Positions 34,371 through 49,619 of a DNA stretch of 64,000 bases are shown here, piece after piece; position 1 is the first letter of the stretch; every line of letters begins with the position of its first letter. The notes under the pieces are model-generated. The model made no database searches. It saw nothing but the letters and a program-made list of their open reading frames with translations, and was not told where the DNA came from. This stretch comes from Siphonodentalium dalli. Taxonomy: Eukaryota; Mollusca; Scaphopoda; Gadilida; Siphonodentaliidae. The position numbers and the translations under genes were made by a program. The DNA lies in NCBI GenBank assembly GCA_032622095.1, contig CP136064.1, positions 257,963,863 to 258,027,862 of the forward strand, in the 5' to 3' direction.

Positions 34371-36300
34371 ACGAATAAATATCACGGCATAACTCGTCGT
34401 GATTTTGATAACGCAGTCATAGTAAACCATAGCAAACAGGATTTCCGCTACAAGCAATTCAGATTTCAAGAAATGGGATCAGGACGGGTTACGAAATCGA
34501 GTCGGGACCCCGGAAATTCATATATTAAGCCATTTAATGCGGCGACGAGTAAGTATCACGGTATTACTGGATGTGATATTGACAACGCAGCCAGGGTGAA
34601 CCATTTCAAAACGGATTTCCGCCACATGCAGTTGTGATTTTAAGAAATGGGGTCAGGACGGGGCACGAAATAGAGTCGGGATCCCGAAAAATTCATATAT
34701 TACGCCATTAAAATTGGTGACGAGTAAATATCACGGCCTAACTCTTCGTGATTTCGATATCACAGATAGGGTAGGCAATTCTGTATAGGATTTCCGCCAC
34801 ACCCAGTTCAGATTTTAAGAAATTGGGTCAGGACGGTACACGAAATAGAGTCAGGACCCCGGAAATTCATATATTACGCCATTGAAATGTGTGACGAGTA
34901 TGTATCACGGCCTTTCTCGTCGTGATTTCGACAACACAGGCAGGGCAGGCAATTCTGTACAGGATTTCCGCCACACGCAGTTCATATTTTAAGAAATGGG
35001 GCCAGGACGGGTCACGAAATAGGGACGGGGCCCCGAAAATTCACATATTACGCCATTAAAATTGGTGACGAGTAAGTATCATGGCCTTAAGAAATCTTCG
35101 TGCTTTCGATATCACAGACAGGGGCGGGCAATTATGCATAGGATTTTCGCCACACGCAGTTCAGATTTTAAGAAATTGGGTCAGGACGGGTCACGAAATA
35201 GAGACGGGACCCCGGAAATTCATATATTACGCCATTAAAATTGGTGACGAGTAAGTATCAGGGCCTAACTCTTCGTGATTTCGGCATCACACACAGGGAA
35301 GGCAATTCTGTACAGGATTTCCGCCACACGCAGTTCAGATTTTGAGAAATTGGGTCAGGACGGGTCACGAAATAGAGTCGGGACCCCGAAAATTCACATA
35401 TTACGCCATTAAAATTGATGACGAATAAGTATCATGGTCTAACTCTTCGTGATTTGGACATCACACAGAGGGCAGGCAATTATGTACAGGATTTCCGCCA
35501 CACGCAGTTCAGATTTTGAGAAATTGGGTCAGGACGGGTCACGAAATAGAGTCAGGACCCCGAAAATTCATATATTACGCCATTAAAATGTGTGACGAGT
35601 ATGTATCAAGGCCTTTCTCGTAGTGATTTCGACAACACAGGCAGGGCAGGCAATTCTGTAGAGGATTTCCGCCACACATAGTTCAGATTTTAAGAAATGG
35701 TGTCAGGACGGGTCACGAAATAGGGACGGGGCCCAGAAAATTCACATATTACGCCATTAAAATTGGTGACGAGTAAGTATCACGGCCTAACTCTTCGTGC
35801 TTTCGATATCACAGACAGGGGCAGGCAATTATGCATAGGAGTTTCGCCACACGCAGTTCAGATTTTAAGAAATTGGGTCAGGACGGGTCACGAAATAGAG
35901 ACGGGACCCCGGAAATTCATATATTACGCCATTAAAATTGGTGACGAGTAAGTATCACGGCCTAACTCTTCGTGATTTCGGCATCACACACAGGGAAGGC
36001 AATTCTGTACAGGATTTCCGCCACACGCAGTTCAGATTTTGAGAAATTGGGTCAGGACGGGTCACGAAATAGAGTCGGGACCCCGAAAATTCACATATTA
36101 CGCCATTAAAATTGGTGAGGAGTAAGTATCACGGCCTAACTTTTCGTGCTTTCGACATCACAGACAGGGCAGGCAATTATGTATAGGATTTCAGCCACAC
36201 GCAGTTGAGATTTTAAGAAATTGGGTCCGGACGGGTCGCGAAATAGAGACGGGACCCCGGAAATTCATATATTACGCCATTAAAATTGGTGACGAGTAAG
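34371..36300 (+). repeat. Satellite array, short left arm of element 2
   Basis: About 11 monomers in plus orientation, more diverse than those of element 1. It ends abruptly at 'gacgagtaag' (36,300), where the orientation switches within a few bases. Confidence 0.9.
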
Positions 36301-37872
36301 TACTCTTACTTCGCCACATTAAATGGCGTAATATAAGAATTTTCGGGGTACCGACTCTGTTTCGAGAGCCGTCCTAACGCCGTTTCTTCAAATCTGAACT
36401 GCGTGTGGCGGAAATCCTGTACAAAATTGTTTGCCATAGTTGTATTGTTGAAATCACGAAGAGTTATGGCGTGATACTCACTCGTCGCCACTTTAAATGC
36501 CTAATATATGATGTATATTATATAATATATGAACTCTTATTTTGAGACCCGTCCTGACACAATTTTCTGAAAATCTCAACTGCGTGTGGCGAAAATCCTG
36601 TGCAGAATTGTCTGCCCTGTCTGCGTTGTCGAAATCACGAAGAGTAAGGCTGTGGTACTTACTCGCCACACATTTTAATGGCGTAATAAGTAAATTTTCG
36701 GGGTCCTATTTCGTGACCCGTCGTGACCCCATTTCTTAAAATCTGAACTGCGTGTGGCAGAAATCCTGTACAAAATTGCCTGCCCTGCCTGTTTTTCGAA
36801 ATCACGAAGAGTCAGGCCGTGATACTTACTCGTCACCAATTTTAATGGCGTAATAAGTAAATTTTCGGGGTCCCGACTCTATTTCGTGTACCGTCCTGAC
36901 CCAATTTCTTAAAATCTCAATTGCGTGTGGTGGAAATCCTATACAGAATTGCCTGCCCTGTCTGTGAAATCGAAATCACGAAGAGTTAGGCCGTGATACT
37001 TACTCCTCAACAATTTTAATGGCGTAATATGTGAATTTTCGGGGTCCCGACTCTATTTCGTGACCCGTCCTGACCCAATTTCTCAAAATCTGAACTGCGT
37101 GTGGCGGAAATCCTATACATAATTGCCTGCCCCTGTCTCTGATATAGAAATCACGAAGAGCTAGGCCGTGATACTTCTCACCAATTTTAATGGCGTAATA
37201 TGTGAATTTTCGGGGCCCCGTCCCTATTTCGTGACCCGCCCTGACCCAATTTCTCAAAATCTGAACTGCGTGTGGCGGAAATCCTGTACAGAATTGTCTT
37301 CCCTGTGTGTGATGTCGAAATCACGAAGAGTTAGGCCGTGATACTTACTCGTCACCAATTTTAATGGCGTAATATGTGAATTTTCGGGGCCCCGTCCCTA
37401 TTTCGTGACCCGTCCTGACCCCATTTCTTAAAATCTGAACTGCGTGTGGCGGAAATCCTGTACAGAATTGCCTTCCCTGTGTGTGATGTCGAAATCACGA
37501 AGAGTTAGGCCGTGATACTAACTCGTCACCAATTTTAATGGCGTAATATGTAAATTTCCGGGCTCCCGTCTCTATTTCGTGACCCGTCCTGACCCAATTT
37601 CTTAAAATCTGAACTGCGTGTGGCGGAAATCATATACATAATTGCCTGCACCTATCTGTGATATCGAAATCACGAAGAGTTAGGCCGTGATACTAACTCG
37701 TCACCAATTTTAATGGCGTAATATGTAAATTTCCGGGCTCCCGTCTCTATTTCGTGACCCGTCCTGACCCAATTTCTCAAAATCTGAACAGCTTGTGACG
37801 GAAATTCTGTACAGAATTGCCTTCCCTCTGTGTGATGTCGAAATCACGAAGAGTTAGACCGTGATACTTACT

Positions 37873-40800
37873 CGTCACCAATTTTAATGGCGTAATATAT
37901 GAATTTCCGGGGTCCCGTCTCTATTTCGTGACCCGTCCTGACCCAATTTCTTAAAATCTGAACTGCGTGTGGCGGAAATCATATACATAATTGCCTGCAC
38001 CTATCTGTGATATCGAAATCACGAAGAGCTAGGCCGTGATACTTACTCCTCACCAATTTGAATGGCGTAATATGTGAATTTTCGGGTCCCCGTCCATATT
38101 TCGTAACCCGCCTGACCCCATTTCTTAAAATCTGAACTGCGTGTGGCGGAAATCCTGTACAGAATTGCCTGCCCTATCTGTGATATCGAAATCACGAAGA
38201 GCTATGTCGTGAAACTTGCTCCCCACCAATTTTAATGGCGTAATATGTGAATTTTCGGGGCCCCGTCCATATTTCGTGACCCGCCTGACCCAATTTCTCA
38301 AAATATGAACTGCGTGTGGCAGAAATCCTATACATAATTGCCTGCCCTGTCTGTGATATCGAAAGCACGAAGATATAGGCCGTGATACTTACTCGTCACC
38401 AATTTTAATGGCGTAATATGTGAATTTTCGGGGTCCCGACTATATTTCGTGACCCGTCCTGACCCAATTTCTTAAAATCTGAACTGCGTGTGGCGGAAAT
38501 CCTGTACAGAATTGCATGCCCTGCCTGTGTTGTCGAAATCACGACGAAAAAGGCCGTGATACATACTCGTCACACATTTTAATGGCGTAATATATTAATT
38601 TTCGGGGTCCTGACTCTATTTCGTGACCCGTCCTGACCCAATATCTTAAAATCTCAACTGCGTGTGGCGGAAATCCTATACAGAATTGCCTACCCTATCT
38701 GTGATATCGAAATCACGAAGAGCTATTACGTGACACTTGTCAGCAATTTGAATGGCGTAATATGTGAATTTTCGGGGTCCCGACTCTATTTCGTGACCCG
38801 TCCTGACCCAATTTCTCAAAATCTGAACTGCGTGTGGCGGAAATCCTGTACATAATTGCCTTCCCTGTGTGTGATGTCGAAATCACGAAGAGTTAGGCCG
38901 TGATACTTACTCGTCACCAATTTTAATGGCGTAATATGTAAAATTTCGGGGTCCCGTCTCTATTTCATGACCCGTCTTGACCCCATTTCATCAAATCTGA
39001 ACTGCGTGTGGCGGAAATCCTGTACAGAATTGCCTGCCCTATCTGTGATATCGAAATCACGAAGAGCTATGTCGTGATACTTACTCCTCACCAATTTTAA
39101 AGGCGTAATATGTGAATTTTCGGGGTCCCGACTCTATTTCGTGACCCGTCCTGACCCAATTTCTTAAAATCTCAACTTCGTGTGGCGGAAATCCTGTACA
39201 GAATTGCCTTCCATCTGTGTGGTATCGAAATCACGAAGAGTTAGACCGTGATACTTACTCGTCACCAATTTTAATGGCGTAATATATGAATTTCCGGGGT
39301 CCCGTCTCTATTTCGTGACCCGTCCTGACCCAATTTCTTAAAATCTCAACTGCGCGTGGCGGAAATCCTGTACATAATTACCTGCCCTGTCTGTGATATC
39401 GAAAGCACGAAGAGCTAGGCCGTGATACTTACTCGTCACCAATTTTAATGGCGTAATATGTAAATTTTCGGGGTCCCGTCTCTATTTCGTGACCCGTCCT
39501 GACCCAATTTCTTAAAATCTGAACTGCGTGTGGAAGAAATCCTATACATAATTGCCTGCCCCTATCTGTGATATCGAAAGCACGAAGAGTTAGGCCGTGA
39601 TACTTACTCGTCACAAATTTGAATGGCGTAATATGTGAATTTTCGGGGCCCCGTTTCTATTTCGTGACCCGTCCTGACCCCATTTCTTAAAATCTGAACT
39701 GCGTTTGGCGGAAATCCTGTACAGAATTGCCTGCCCTGTATTTGATATCGAAATCAAGAAGAGTTACGCCGTGATACTTACTCCTCACCAATTTTAATGG
39801 CGTAATATGTGAATTTTCGGGGCCCCGTCCCTATTTCATGACCCGTCCTGGCCCAATTTCTCAAAATCTGAACTGCGTGTGGCAGAAATCCTGTACATAA
39901 TTGCACTCCCTCTGTGTGATGTCGAAATCACGAAGAGTTAGACCGTGATACTTACTCGTCACCAATTTTAATGGCGTAATATGTGAATTTCCGGGGTCCC
40001 GTCTCTATTTCGTGACCAGTCCTGACCCAATTTCTTAAAATCTGAACTGTGTGTGGAGGAAATCCTATAAAGAATTGCCTGCCCTGTCTTTGATATCGAA
40101 ATCACGAAGAGCTAGGCCGTGATACTTACTCGTCACCAATTTTAATGGCGTAATATGTGAATTTTCGGGGCCCCGTCCCTATTTCGTGACCCGTCCTGAC
40201 CCCACTTCTTAAAATATGAACTGCCTGTGGTTGAAATCATGTACACAATTGACTGCCCTGTCTTTGATATCGAAATCACGAAGAGCTACGCGGTGATACT
40301 TACTCCTCACCAATTTTAATGGCGTAATATGTGAATTTTCGTGGTCCCGACTCTATTTCGTGAACCGTCCTGACCCAATTTCTTAAAATCTGAACTGAGT
40401 GCGGCGGAAATCCTCTGCATAATTGCCTGCCCCTGTCTGTGATATCGAAAGCACGAAGAGTTAGGCCGTGATACTTACTCGTCACCAATTTTAATGGCGT
40501 AATATGTGAATTTTCGGGGCCCCGTCCCTATTTCGTGACCCGTCCTGACCCCATTTCTTAAAATCTGAACTGCGTGTGGCGGAAATCCTGTACAGAATTG
40601 CCTGCCATGCCTGTGTTGTCGAAATCACGACGAGAAAGGCCGTGATACTTACTCGTCACACATTTTAATGGCGTAATATATGAATTTCCGGGGTCCCGTC
40701 TCTATTTCGTGACCCGTCCTGACCCAATTTCTTAAAATCTCAACTGCGTGTGGCGGAAATCCTATACATAATTACCTGCCCTGTCTGTGATATCGAAAGC

Positions 40801-43800
40801 ACGAAGAGTTAGGTCGTGATACTTACTCGTCACCAATTTTAATGGCGTAATATGTAAAATTTCGGGGTCCCGTCTCTATTTCGTGACCCGTCCTGACCCA
40901 ATTTTTAAAAATCTGAGCTGCTTGTGGAAGAAATCCTATACATAATTGCCTGCCCCTATCTGTGATATCGAAAGCACGAAGAGTTAGGCCGTGATACTTA
41001 CTCGTCACCAATTTTAATGGCGTAATATGTGAATTTTCGGGGCCCCGTCCCTATTTCGTGACCCGTCCTGACCCCATTTCTTAAAATCTGAACTGCGTGT
41101 GGCGGAAATCCTGTACAGAATTGCCTGCCCTGCATGTGTTGTCGAAATCACGACGAGAAAGGCCGTGATACATACTCGTCACACATTTTAATGGCGTAAT
41201 ATAAGAATTTTCGGGGTCCTGACTCTATTTCGTGACCCGTCCTGACCCAATTTCTTAAAATCTCAACTGCGTGTGGCGGAAATCCTATACAGAATTGCCT
41301 ACCCTATCTGTGATATCGAAATCACGAAGAGCTATGTCGTGCACTTACTCGTCACAAATTTTAATGGCGTAATATGTGAATTTTTGGGGTTCCGACTCTA
41401 TTTCGTGACCCGTCCTGACCCAATTTCTCAAAATCTGAACTGCGTGTGGTGGAAATCCTGTACAGAATTGCGTTCCCTGTGTGTGATGTCGAAATCACGA
41501 AGAGTTAGGCCGTGATACTTACTCGTCACCAATTTTAATGGCGTAATATGTAAATTTTCGGGGCCCCGTCCCTATTTCGTGACCCGTCCTGACCCCATTT
41601 CTTAAAATCTGAACTGCGTGTGGCGGAAATCATATACATAACTGCACTCCCTCTGTGTGATGTCGAAATCACGAAGAGTTAGACCGTGATACTTACTCGT
41701 CACCAATTTTAATGGCGTAATATATGAATTTCCGGGGTCCCGTCTCTATTTCGTGACCCGTCCTGACCCAATTTCTTAAAATCTGAACTGCGTGTGGCGG
41801 AAATCATATACATAATTGCCTGCACCTATCTGTGATATCGAAATCACGAAGAGCTAGGCCGTGATACTTACTCCTCACCAATTTTAATGGCGTAATATGT
41901 GAATTTTCGGGTCCCCGTCCATATTTCGTAACTCGCCTGACCCCATTTCTTAAAATCTGAACTGCGTGTGGCGGAAATCCTGTACAGAATTGCCTGCCCT
42001 ATCTGTGATATCGAAATCACGAAGAGCTATGTCGTGAAACTTGCTCCCCACCAATTTTAATGGCGTAATATGTGAATTTTCGGGGGCCCGTCCATATTTC
42101 GTGACCCGCCTGACCCAATTTCTCAAAATATGAACTGCGTGTGGCAGAAATCCTATACATAATTGCCTGCCCTGTCTGTGATATCGAAAGCACGAAGATA
42201 TAGGCCGTGATACTTACTCGTCACCAATTTTAATGGCGTAATATGTGAATTTTCGGGGTCCCGACTATATTTCGTTACCCGTCCTGACCCAATTTCTTAA
42301 AATCTGAACTGCGTGTGGCGGAAATCCTGTACAGAATTGCCTGCCCTGCCTGTGTTGTCGAAATCACGACGAAAAAGGCCGTGATACATACTCGTCACAC
42401 ATTTTAATGGCGTAATATATTAATTTTCGGGGTCCTGACTCTATTTCGTGACCCGTCCTGACCCAATATCTTAAAATCTCAACTGCGTGTGGCGGAAATC
42501 CTATACAGAATTGCCTACCCTATCTGTGATATCGAAATCACGAAGAGCTATTACGTGACACTTACTCGTCAGCAATTTGAATGGCGTAATATGTGAATTT
42601 TCGGGGTCCCGACTCTATTTCGTGACCCGTCCTGACCCAATTTCTCAAAATCTGAACTGCGTGTGTCGGAAATCCTGTACATAATTGCCTTCCCTGTGTG
42701 TGATGTCGAAATCACGAAGAGTTAGGCCGTGATACTTACTCGTCACCAATTTTAATGGCGTAATATGTAAAATTTCGGGGTCCCGTCTCTATTTCATGAC
42801 CCGTCCTGACCCCATTTCATCAAATCTGAACTGCGTGTGGCGGAAATCCTGTACAGAATTGCCTGCCCTATCTGTGATATCGAAATCACGAAGAGCTATG
42901 TCGTGATACTTACTCCTCACCAATTCTAAAGGCGTAATATGTGAATTTTCGGGGTCCCGACTCTATTTCGTGACCCGTCCTGACCCAATTTCTTAAAATC
43001 TCAACTTCGTGTGGCGGAAATCCTGTACAGAATTGCCTTCCATCTGTGTGGTATCGAAATCACGAAGAGTTAGACCGTGATACTTACTCGTCACCAATTT
43101 TAATGGCGTAATATATGAATTTCCGGGGTCCCGTCTCTATTTCGTGACCCGTCCTGACCCAATTTCTTAAAATCTCAACTGCGCGTGGCGGAAATCCTGT
43201 ACATAATTACCTGCCCTGTCTGTGATATCGAAAGCACGAAGAGCTAGGCCGTGATACTTACTCGTCACCAAGTTTAATGGCGTAATATGTAAATTTTCGG
43301 GGTCCCGTCTCTATTTCGTGACCCGTCCTGACCCAATTTCTTAAAATCTGAACTGCGTGTGGAAGAAATCCTATACATAATTGCCTGCCCCTATCTGTGA
43401 TATCGAAAGCACGAAGAGTTAGGCCGTGATACTTTCTCGTCACAAATTTGAATGGCGTAATATGTGAATTTTCGGGGCCCCGTCCCTATTTCGTGACCCG
43501 TCCTGACCCCATTTCTTAAAATCTGAACTGCGTTTGGCGGAAATCCTGTACAGAATTGCCTGCCCTGTATTTGATATCGAAATCAAGAAGAGTTACGCCG
43601 TGATACTTACTCCTCACCAATTTTAATGGCGTAATATGTGAATTTTCGGGGCCCCGTCCCTATTTCATGACCCGTCCTGGCCCAATTTCTCAAAATCTGA
43701 ACTGCGTGTGGCAGAAATCCTGTACATAATTGCACTCCCTCTGTGTGATGTCGAAATCACGAAGAGTTAGACCGTGATACTTACTCGTCACCAATTTTAA

Positions 43801-46800
43801 TGGCGTAATATGTGAATTTCCGGGGTCCCGTCTCTATTTCGTGACCAGTCCTGACCCAATTTCTTAAAATCTGAACTGTGTGTGGAGGAAATCCTATACA
43901 GAATTGCCTGCCCTGTCTTTGATATCGAAATCACGAAGAGCTAGGCCGTGATACTTACTCGTCACCAATTGTAATGGCGTAATATGTGAATTTTCGGGGC
44001 CCCGTCCCTATTTCGTGACCCGTCCTGACCCCACTTCTTAAAATATGAACTGCCTGTGGTGGAAATCATGTACACAATTGACTGCCCTGTCTTTGATATC
44101 GAAATCACGAAGAGCTACGCGGTGATACTTACTCCTCACCAATTTTAATGGCGTAATATGTGAATTTTCGGGGTCCCGACTCTATTTCGTGAACCGTCCT
44201 GACCCAATTTCTTAAAATCTGAACTGAGTGCGGCGGAAATCCTCTGCATAATTGCCTGCCCCTGTCTGTGATATCGAAAGCACGAAGAGTTAGGCCGTGA
44301 TACTTACTCGTCACCAATTTTAATGGCGTAATATGTGAATTTTCGGGGCCCCGTCCCTATTTCGTGACCCGTCCTGACCCCATTTCTTAAAATCTGAACT
44401 GCGTGTGGCGGAAATCCTGTACAGAATTGCCTGCCATGCCTGTGTTGTCGAAATCACGACGAGAAAGGCCGTGATACTTACTCGTCACACATTTTAATGG
44501 CGTAATATATGAATTTCCGGGGTCCCGTCTCTATTTCGTGACCCGTCCTGACCCAATTTCTTAAAATCTCAACTGCGTGTGGCGGAAATCCTATACATAA
44601 TTACCTGCCCTGTCTGTGATATCGAAAGCACGAAGAGTTAGGTAGTGATACTTACTCGTCACCAATTTTAATGGCGTAATATGTAAATTTTCGGGGTCCC
44701 GTCTCTATTTCGTGACCCGTCCTGACCCAATTTTTAAAAATCTGAATTGCTTGTGGAAGAAATCCTATACATAATTGCCTGCCCCTATCTGTGATATCGA
44801 AAGCACGAAGAGTTAGGCCGTGATACTTACTCGTCACCAATTTTAATGGCGTAATATGTGAATTTTCGGGGCCCCGTCCCTATTTCGTGACCCGTCCTGA
44901 CCCCATTTCTTAAAATCTGAACTGCGTGTGGCGGAAATCCTGTACAGATTTGCCTGCCCTGCATGTGTTGTCGAAATCACGACGAGAAAGGCCGTGATAC
45001 ATACTCGTCACACATTTTAATGGCGTAATATAAGAATTTTCGGGGTCCTGACTCTATTTCGTGACCCGTCCTGACCCAATTTCTTAAAATCTCAACTGCG
45101 TGTGGCGGAAATCCTATACAGAATTGCCTACCCTATCTGTGATATCGAAATCACGAAGAGCTATGTCGTGCACTTACTCGTCACAAATTTTAATGGCGTA
45201 ATATGTGAATTTTCGGGGTTCCGACTCTATTTCGTGACCCGTCCTGACCCAATTTCTCAAAATCTGAACTGCGTGTGGTGGAAATCCTGTACAGAATTGC
45301 GTTCCCTGTGTGTGATGTCGAAATCACGAAGAGTTAGGCCGTGATACTTACTCGTCACCAATTTTAATGGCGTAATATATGAATTTCCGGGGTCCCGTCT
45401 CTATTTCGTGACCCGTCCTGACCCAATTTCTTAAAATCTGAACTGCGTGTGGCGGAAATCATATACATAATTGCCTGCACCTATCTGTGATATCGAAATC
45501 ACGAAGAGCTAGGCCGTGATACTTACTCCTCACCAATTTTAATGGCGTAATATGTGAATTTTCGGGTCCCCGTCCATATTTCGTAACCCGCCTGACCCCA
45601 TTTCTTAAAATCTGAACTGCGTGTGGCGGAAATCCTGTACAGAATTGCCTGCCCTATCTGTGATATCGAAATCACGAAGAGCTATGTCGTGAAACTTGCT
45701 CCCCACCAATTTTAATGGCGTAATATGTGAATTTTCGGGGGCCCGTCCATATTTCGTGACCCGCCTGACCCAATTTCTCAAAATATGAACTGCGTGTGGC
45801 AGAAATCCTATACATAATTGCCTGCCCTGTCTGTGATATCGAAAGCACGAAGATATAGGCCGTGATACTTACTCGTCACCAATTTTAATGGCGTAATATG
45901 TGAATTTTCGGGGTCCCCACTATATTTCGTTACCCGTCCTGACCCAATTTCTTAAAATCTGAACTGCGTGTGGCGGAAATCCTGTACAGAATTGCATGCC
46001 CTGCCTGTGTTGTCGAAATCACGACGAAAAAGGCCGTGATACATACTCGTCACACATTTTAATGGCGTAATATATTAATTTTCGGGGTCCTGACTCTATT
46101 TCGTGACCCGTCCTGACCCAATATCTTAAAATCTCAACTGCGTGTGGCGGAAATCCTATACAGAATTGCCTACCCTATCTGTGATATCGAAATCACGAAG
46201 AGCTATTACGTGACACTTACTCGTCAGCAATTTGAATGGCGTAATATGTGAATTTTCGGGGTCCCGACTCTATTTCGTGACCCGTCCTGACCCAATTTCT
46301 CAAAATCTGAACTGCGTGTGTCGGAAATCCTGTACATAATTGCCTTCCCTGTGTGTGATGTCGAAATCACGAAGAGTTAGGCCGTGATACTTACTCGTCA
46401 CCAATTTTAATGGCGTAATATGTAAAATTTCGGGGTCCCGTCTCTATTTCATGACCCGTCCTGACCCCATTTCATCAAATCTGAACTGCGTGTGGCGGAA
46501 ATCCTGTACAGAATTGCCTGCCCTATCTGTGATATCGAAATCACGAAGAGCTATGTCGTGATACTTACTCCTCACCAATTCTAAAGGCGTAATATGTGAA
46601 TTTTCGGGGTCCCGACTCTATTTCGTGACCCGTCCTGACCCAATTTCTTAAAATCTCAACTTCGTGTGGCGGAAATCCTGTACAGAATTGCCTTCCATCT
46701 GTGTGGTATCGAAATCACGAAGAGTTAGACCGTGATACTTACTCGTCACCAATTTTAATGGCGTAATATATGAATTTCCGGGGTCCCGTCTCTATTTCGT

Positions 46801-49211
46801 GACCCGTCCTGACCCAATTTCTTAAAATCTCAACTGCGCGTGGCGGAAATCCTGTACATAATTACCTGCCCTGTCTGTGATATCGAAAGCACGAAGAGCT
46901 AGGCCGTGATACTTACTCGTCACCAAGTTTAATGGCGTAATATGTAAATTTTCGGGGTCCCGTCTCTATTTCGTGACCCGTCCTGACCCAATTTCTTAAA
47001 ATCTGAACTGCGTGTGGAAGAAATCCTATACATAATTGCCTGCCCCTATCTGTGATATCGAAAGCACGAAGAGTTAGGCCGTGATACTTACTCGTCACAA
47101 ATTTGAATGGCGTAATATGTGAATTTTCGGGGCCCCGTCCCTATTTCGTGACCCGTCCTGACCCCATTTCTTAAAATCTGAACTGCGTTTGGCGGAAATC
47201 CTGTACAGAATTGCCTGCCCTGTATTTGATATCGAAATCAAGAAGAGTTACGCCGTGATACTTACTCCTCACCAATTTTAATGGCGTAATATGTGAATTT
47301 TCGGGGCCCCGTCCCTATTTCATGACCCGTCATGGCCCAATTTCTCAAAATCTGAACTGCGTGTGGCAGAAATCCTGTACATAATTGCACTCCCTCTGTG
47401 TGATGTCGAAATCACGAAGAGTTAGACCGTGATACTTACTCGTCACCAATTTTAATGGCGTAATATGTGAATTTCCGGGGTCCCGTCTCTATTTCGTGAC
47501 CAGTCCTGACCCAATTTCTTAAAATCTGAACTGTGTGTGGAGGAAATCCTATACAGAATTGCCTGCCCTGTCTTTGATATCGAAATCACGAAGAGCTAGG
47601 CCGTGATACTTACTCGTCACCAATTGTAATGGCGTAATATGTGAATTTTCGGGGCCCCGTCCCTATTTCGTGACCCGTCCTGACCCCACTTCTTAAAATA
47701 TGAACTGCCTGTGGTGGAAATCATGTACACAATTGACTGCCCTGTCTTTGATATCGGAATCACGAAGAGCTACGCGGTGATACTTACTCCTCACCAATTT
47801 TAATGGCGTAATATGTGAATTTTCGGGGTCCCGACTCTATTTCGTGAACCGTCCTGACCCAATTTCTTAAAATCTGAACTGAGTGCGGCGGAAATCCTCT
47901 GCATAATTGCCTGCCCCTGTCTGCGATATCGAAAGCACGAAGAGTTAGGCCGTGATACTTACTCGTCACCAATTTTAATGGCGTAATATGTGAATTTTCG
48001 GGGCCCCGTCCCTATTTCGTGACCCGTCCTGACCCCATTTCTTAAAATCTGAACTGCGTGTGGCGGAAATCCTGTACAGAATTGCATGCCATGCCTGTGT
48101 TGTCGAAATCACGACGAGAAAGGCCGTGATACTTACTCGTCACACATTTTAATGGCGTAATATATGAATTTCCGGGGTCCGTCTCTATTTCGTGACCCGT
48201 CCTGACCCAATTTCTTAAAATCTCAACTGCGTGTGGCGGAAATCCTATACATAATTACCTGCCCTGTCTGTGATATCGAAAGCACGAATAGTTAGGTCGT
48301 GATACTTACTCGTCACCAATTTTAATGGCGTAATATGTAAATTTTCGGGGTCCCGTCTCTATTTCGTGACCCGTCCTGACCCAATTTTTAAAAATCTGAA
48401 TTGCTTGTGGAAGAAATCCTATACATAATTGCCTGCCCCTATCTGTGATATCGAAAGCACGAAGAGTTAGGCCGTGATACTTACTCGTCACCAATTTTAA
48501 TGGCGTAATATGTGAATTTTCGGGGCCCCGTCCCTATTTCGTGACCCGTCCTGACCCCATTTCTTACAATCTGAACTGCGTGTGGCGGAAATCCTGTACA
48601 GAATTGCCTGCCCTGCATGTGTTGTCGAAATCACGACGAGAAAGGCCGTGATACATACTCGTCACACATTTTAATGGCGTAATATAAGAATTTTCGGGGT
48701 CCTGACTCTATTTCGTGACCCGTCCTGACCCAATTTCTTAAAATCTCAACTGCGTGTGGCGGAAATCCTATACAGAATTGCCTACCCTATCTGTGATATC
48801 GAAATCACGAAGAGCTATGTCGTGCACTTACTCGTCACAAATTTTAATGGCGTAATATGTGAATTTTCGGGGTTCCGACTCTATTTCGTGACCCGTCCTG
48901 ACCCAATTTCTCAAAATCTGAACTGCGTGTGGTGGAAATCCTGTACAGAATTGCGTTCCCTGTGTGTGATGTCGAAATCACGAAGAGTTAGGCCGTGATA
49001 CTTACTCGTCACCAATTTTAATGGCGTAATATGTAAATTTTCGGGGCCCCGTCCCTATTTCGTGACCCGTCCTGACCCCATTTCTTAAAATCTGAACTGC
49101 GTGTGGCGGAAATCCTGTACATAACTACACTCCCTCTGTGTGATGTCGAAATCACGAAGAGTTAGACCGTGATACTTACTCGTCACCAATTTTAATGGCG
49201 TAATATATGGA
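37873..49211 (-). repeat. Higher-order repeat, 22-mer/21-mer (~3.8 kb), three copies
   Basis: Copy 1 is about 37,873-41,701 (3,829 bp, 22 monomers), copy 2 about 41,702-45,356 (3,655 bp, 21 monomers), and copy 3 about 45,357-49,211. Diagnostic monomers: 39,429, 43,258 and 46,913; 40,300, 44,129 and 47,784; 40,823, 44,652 and 48,306; 41,273, 45,102 and 48,756. The monomer at about 41,521-41,694 is missing from copy 2 (at 45,350) but present in copy 3 (about 49,010). The third copy ends in a broken junction at 49,209 ('atatatgg|attgcctacc'). Confidence 0.88.
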
Positions 49212-49619
49212 TTGCCTACCCTATCTGTGATATCGAAATCACGAAGAGCTATGTCGTGCACTTACTCGTCACAAATTTTAATGGCGTAATATGTGAATTT
49301 TCGGGGTTCCGACTCTATTTCGTGACCCGTCCTGACCCAATTTCTTAAAATCTCAACTGCGTATGGCGGAAATCATGTACAGAATTGCCTGCCCTGTCTG
49401 TGATATCGAAATCACGAAGAGCAAGGCCGTGATACTTACTCCTCACCAATTTTAATGGCGTAATATGTGAATTTTCGGGGTCCCGACTCTATTTCGTGAC
49501 CCGTCCAGACCCAATTTCTTAAAATCTGAACTGCGTGTGGCGGAAATCCTATACATAATTGCCTGCCCTGCATGTCTGTGATATCGAAAGCACGAAGAGT
49601 TAGGCCGTGATACTTACTC

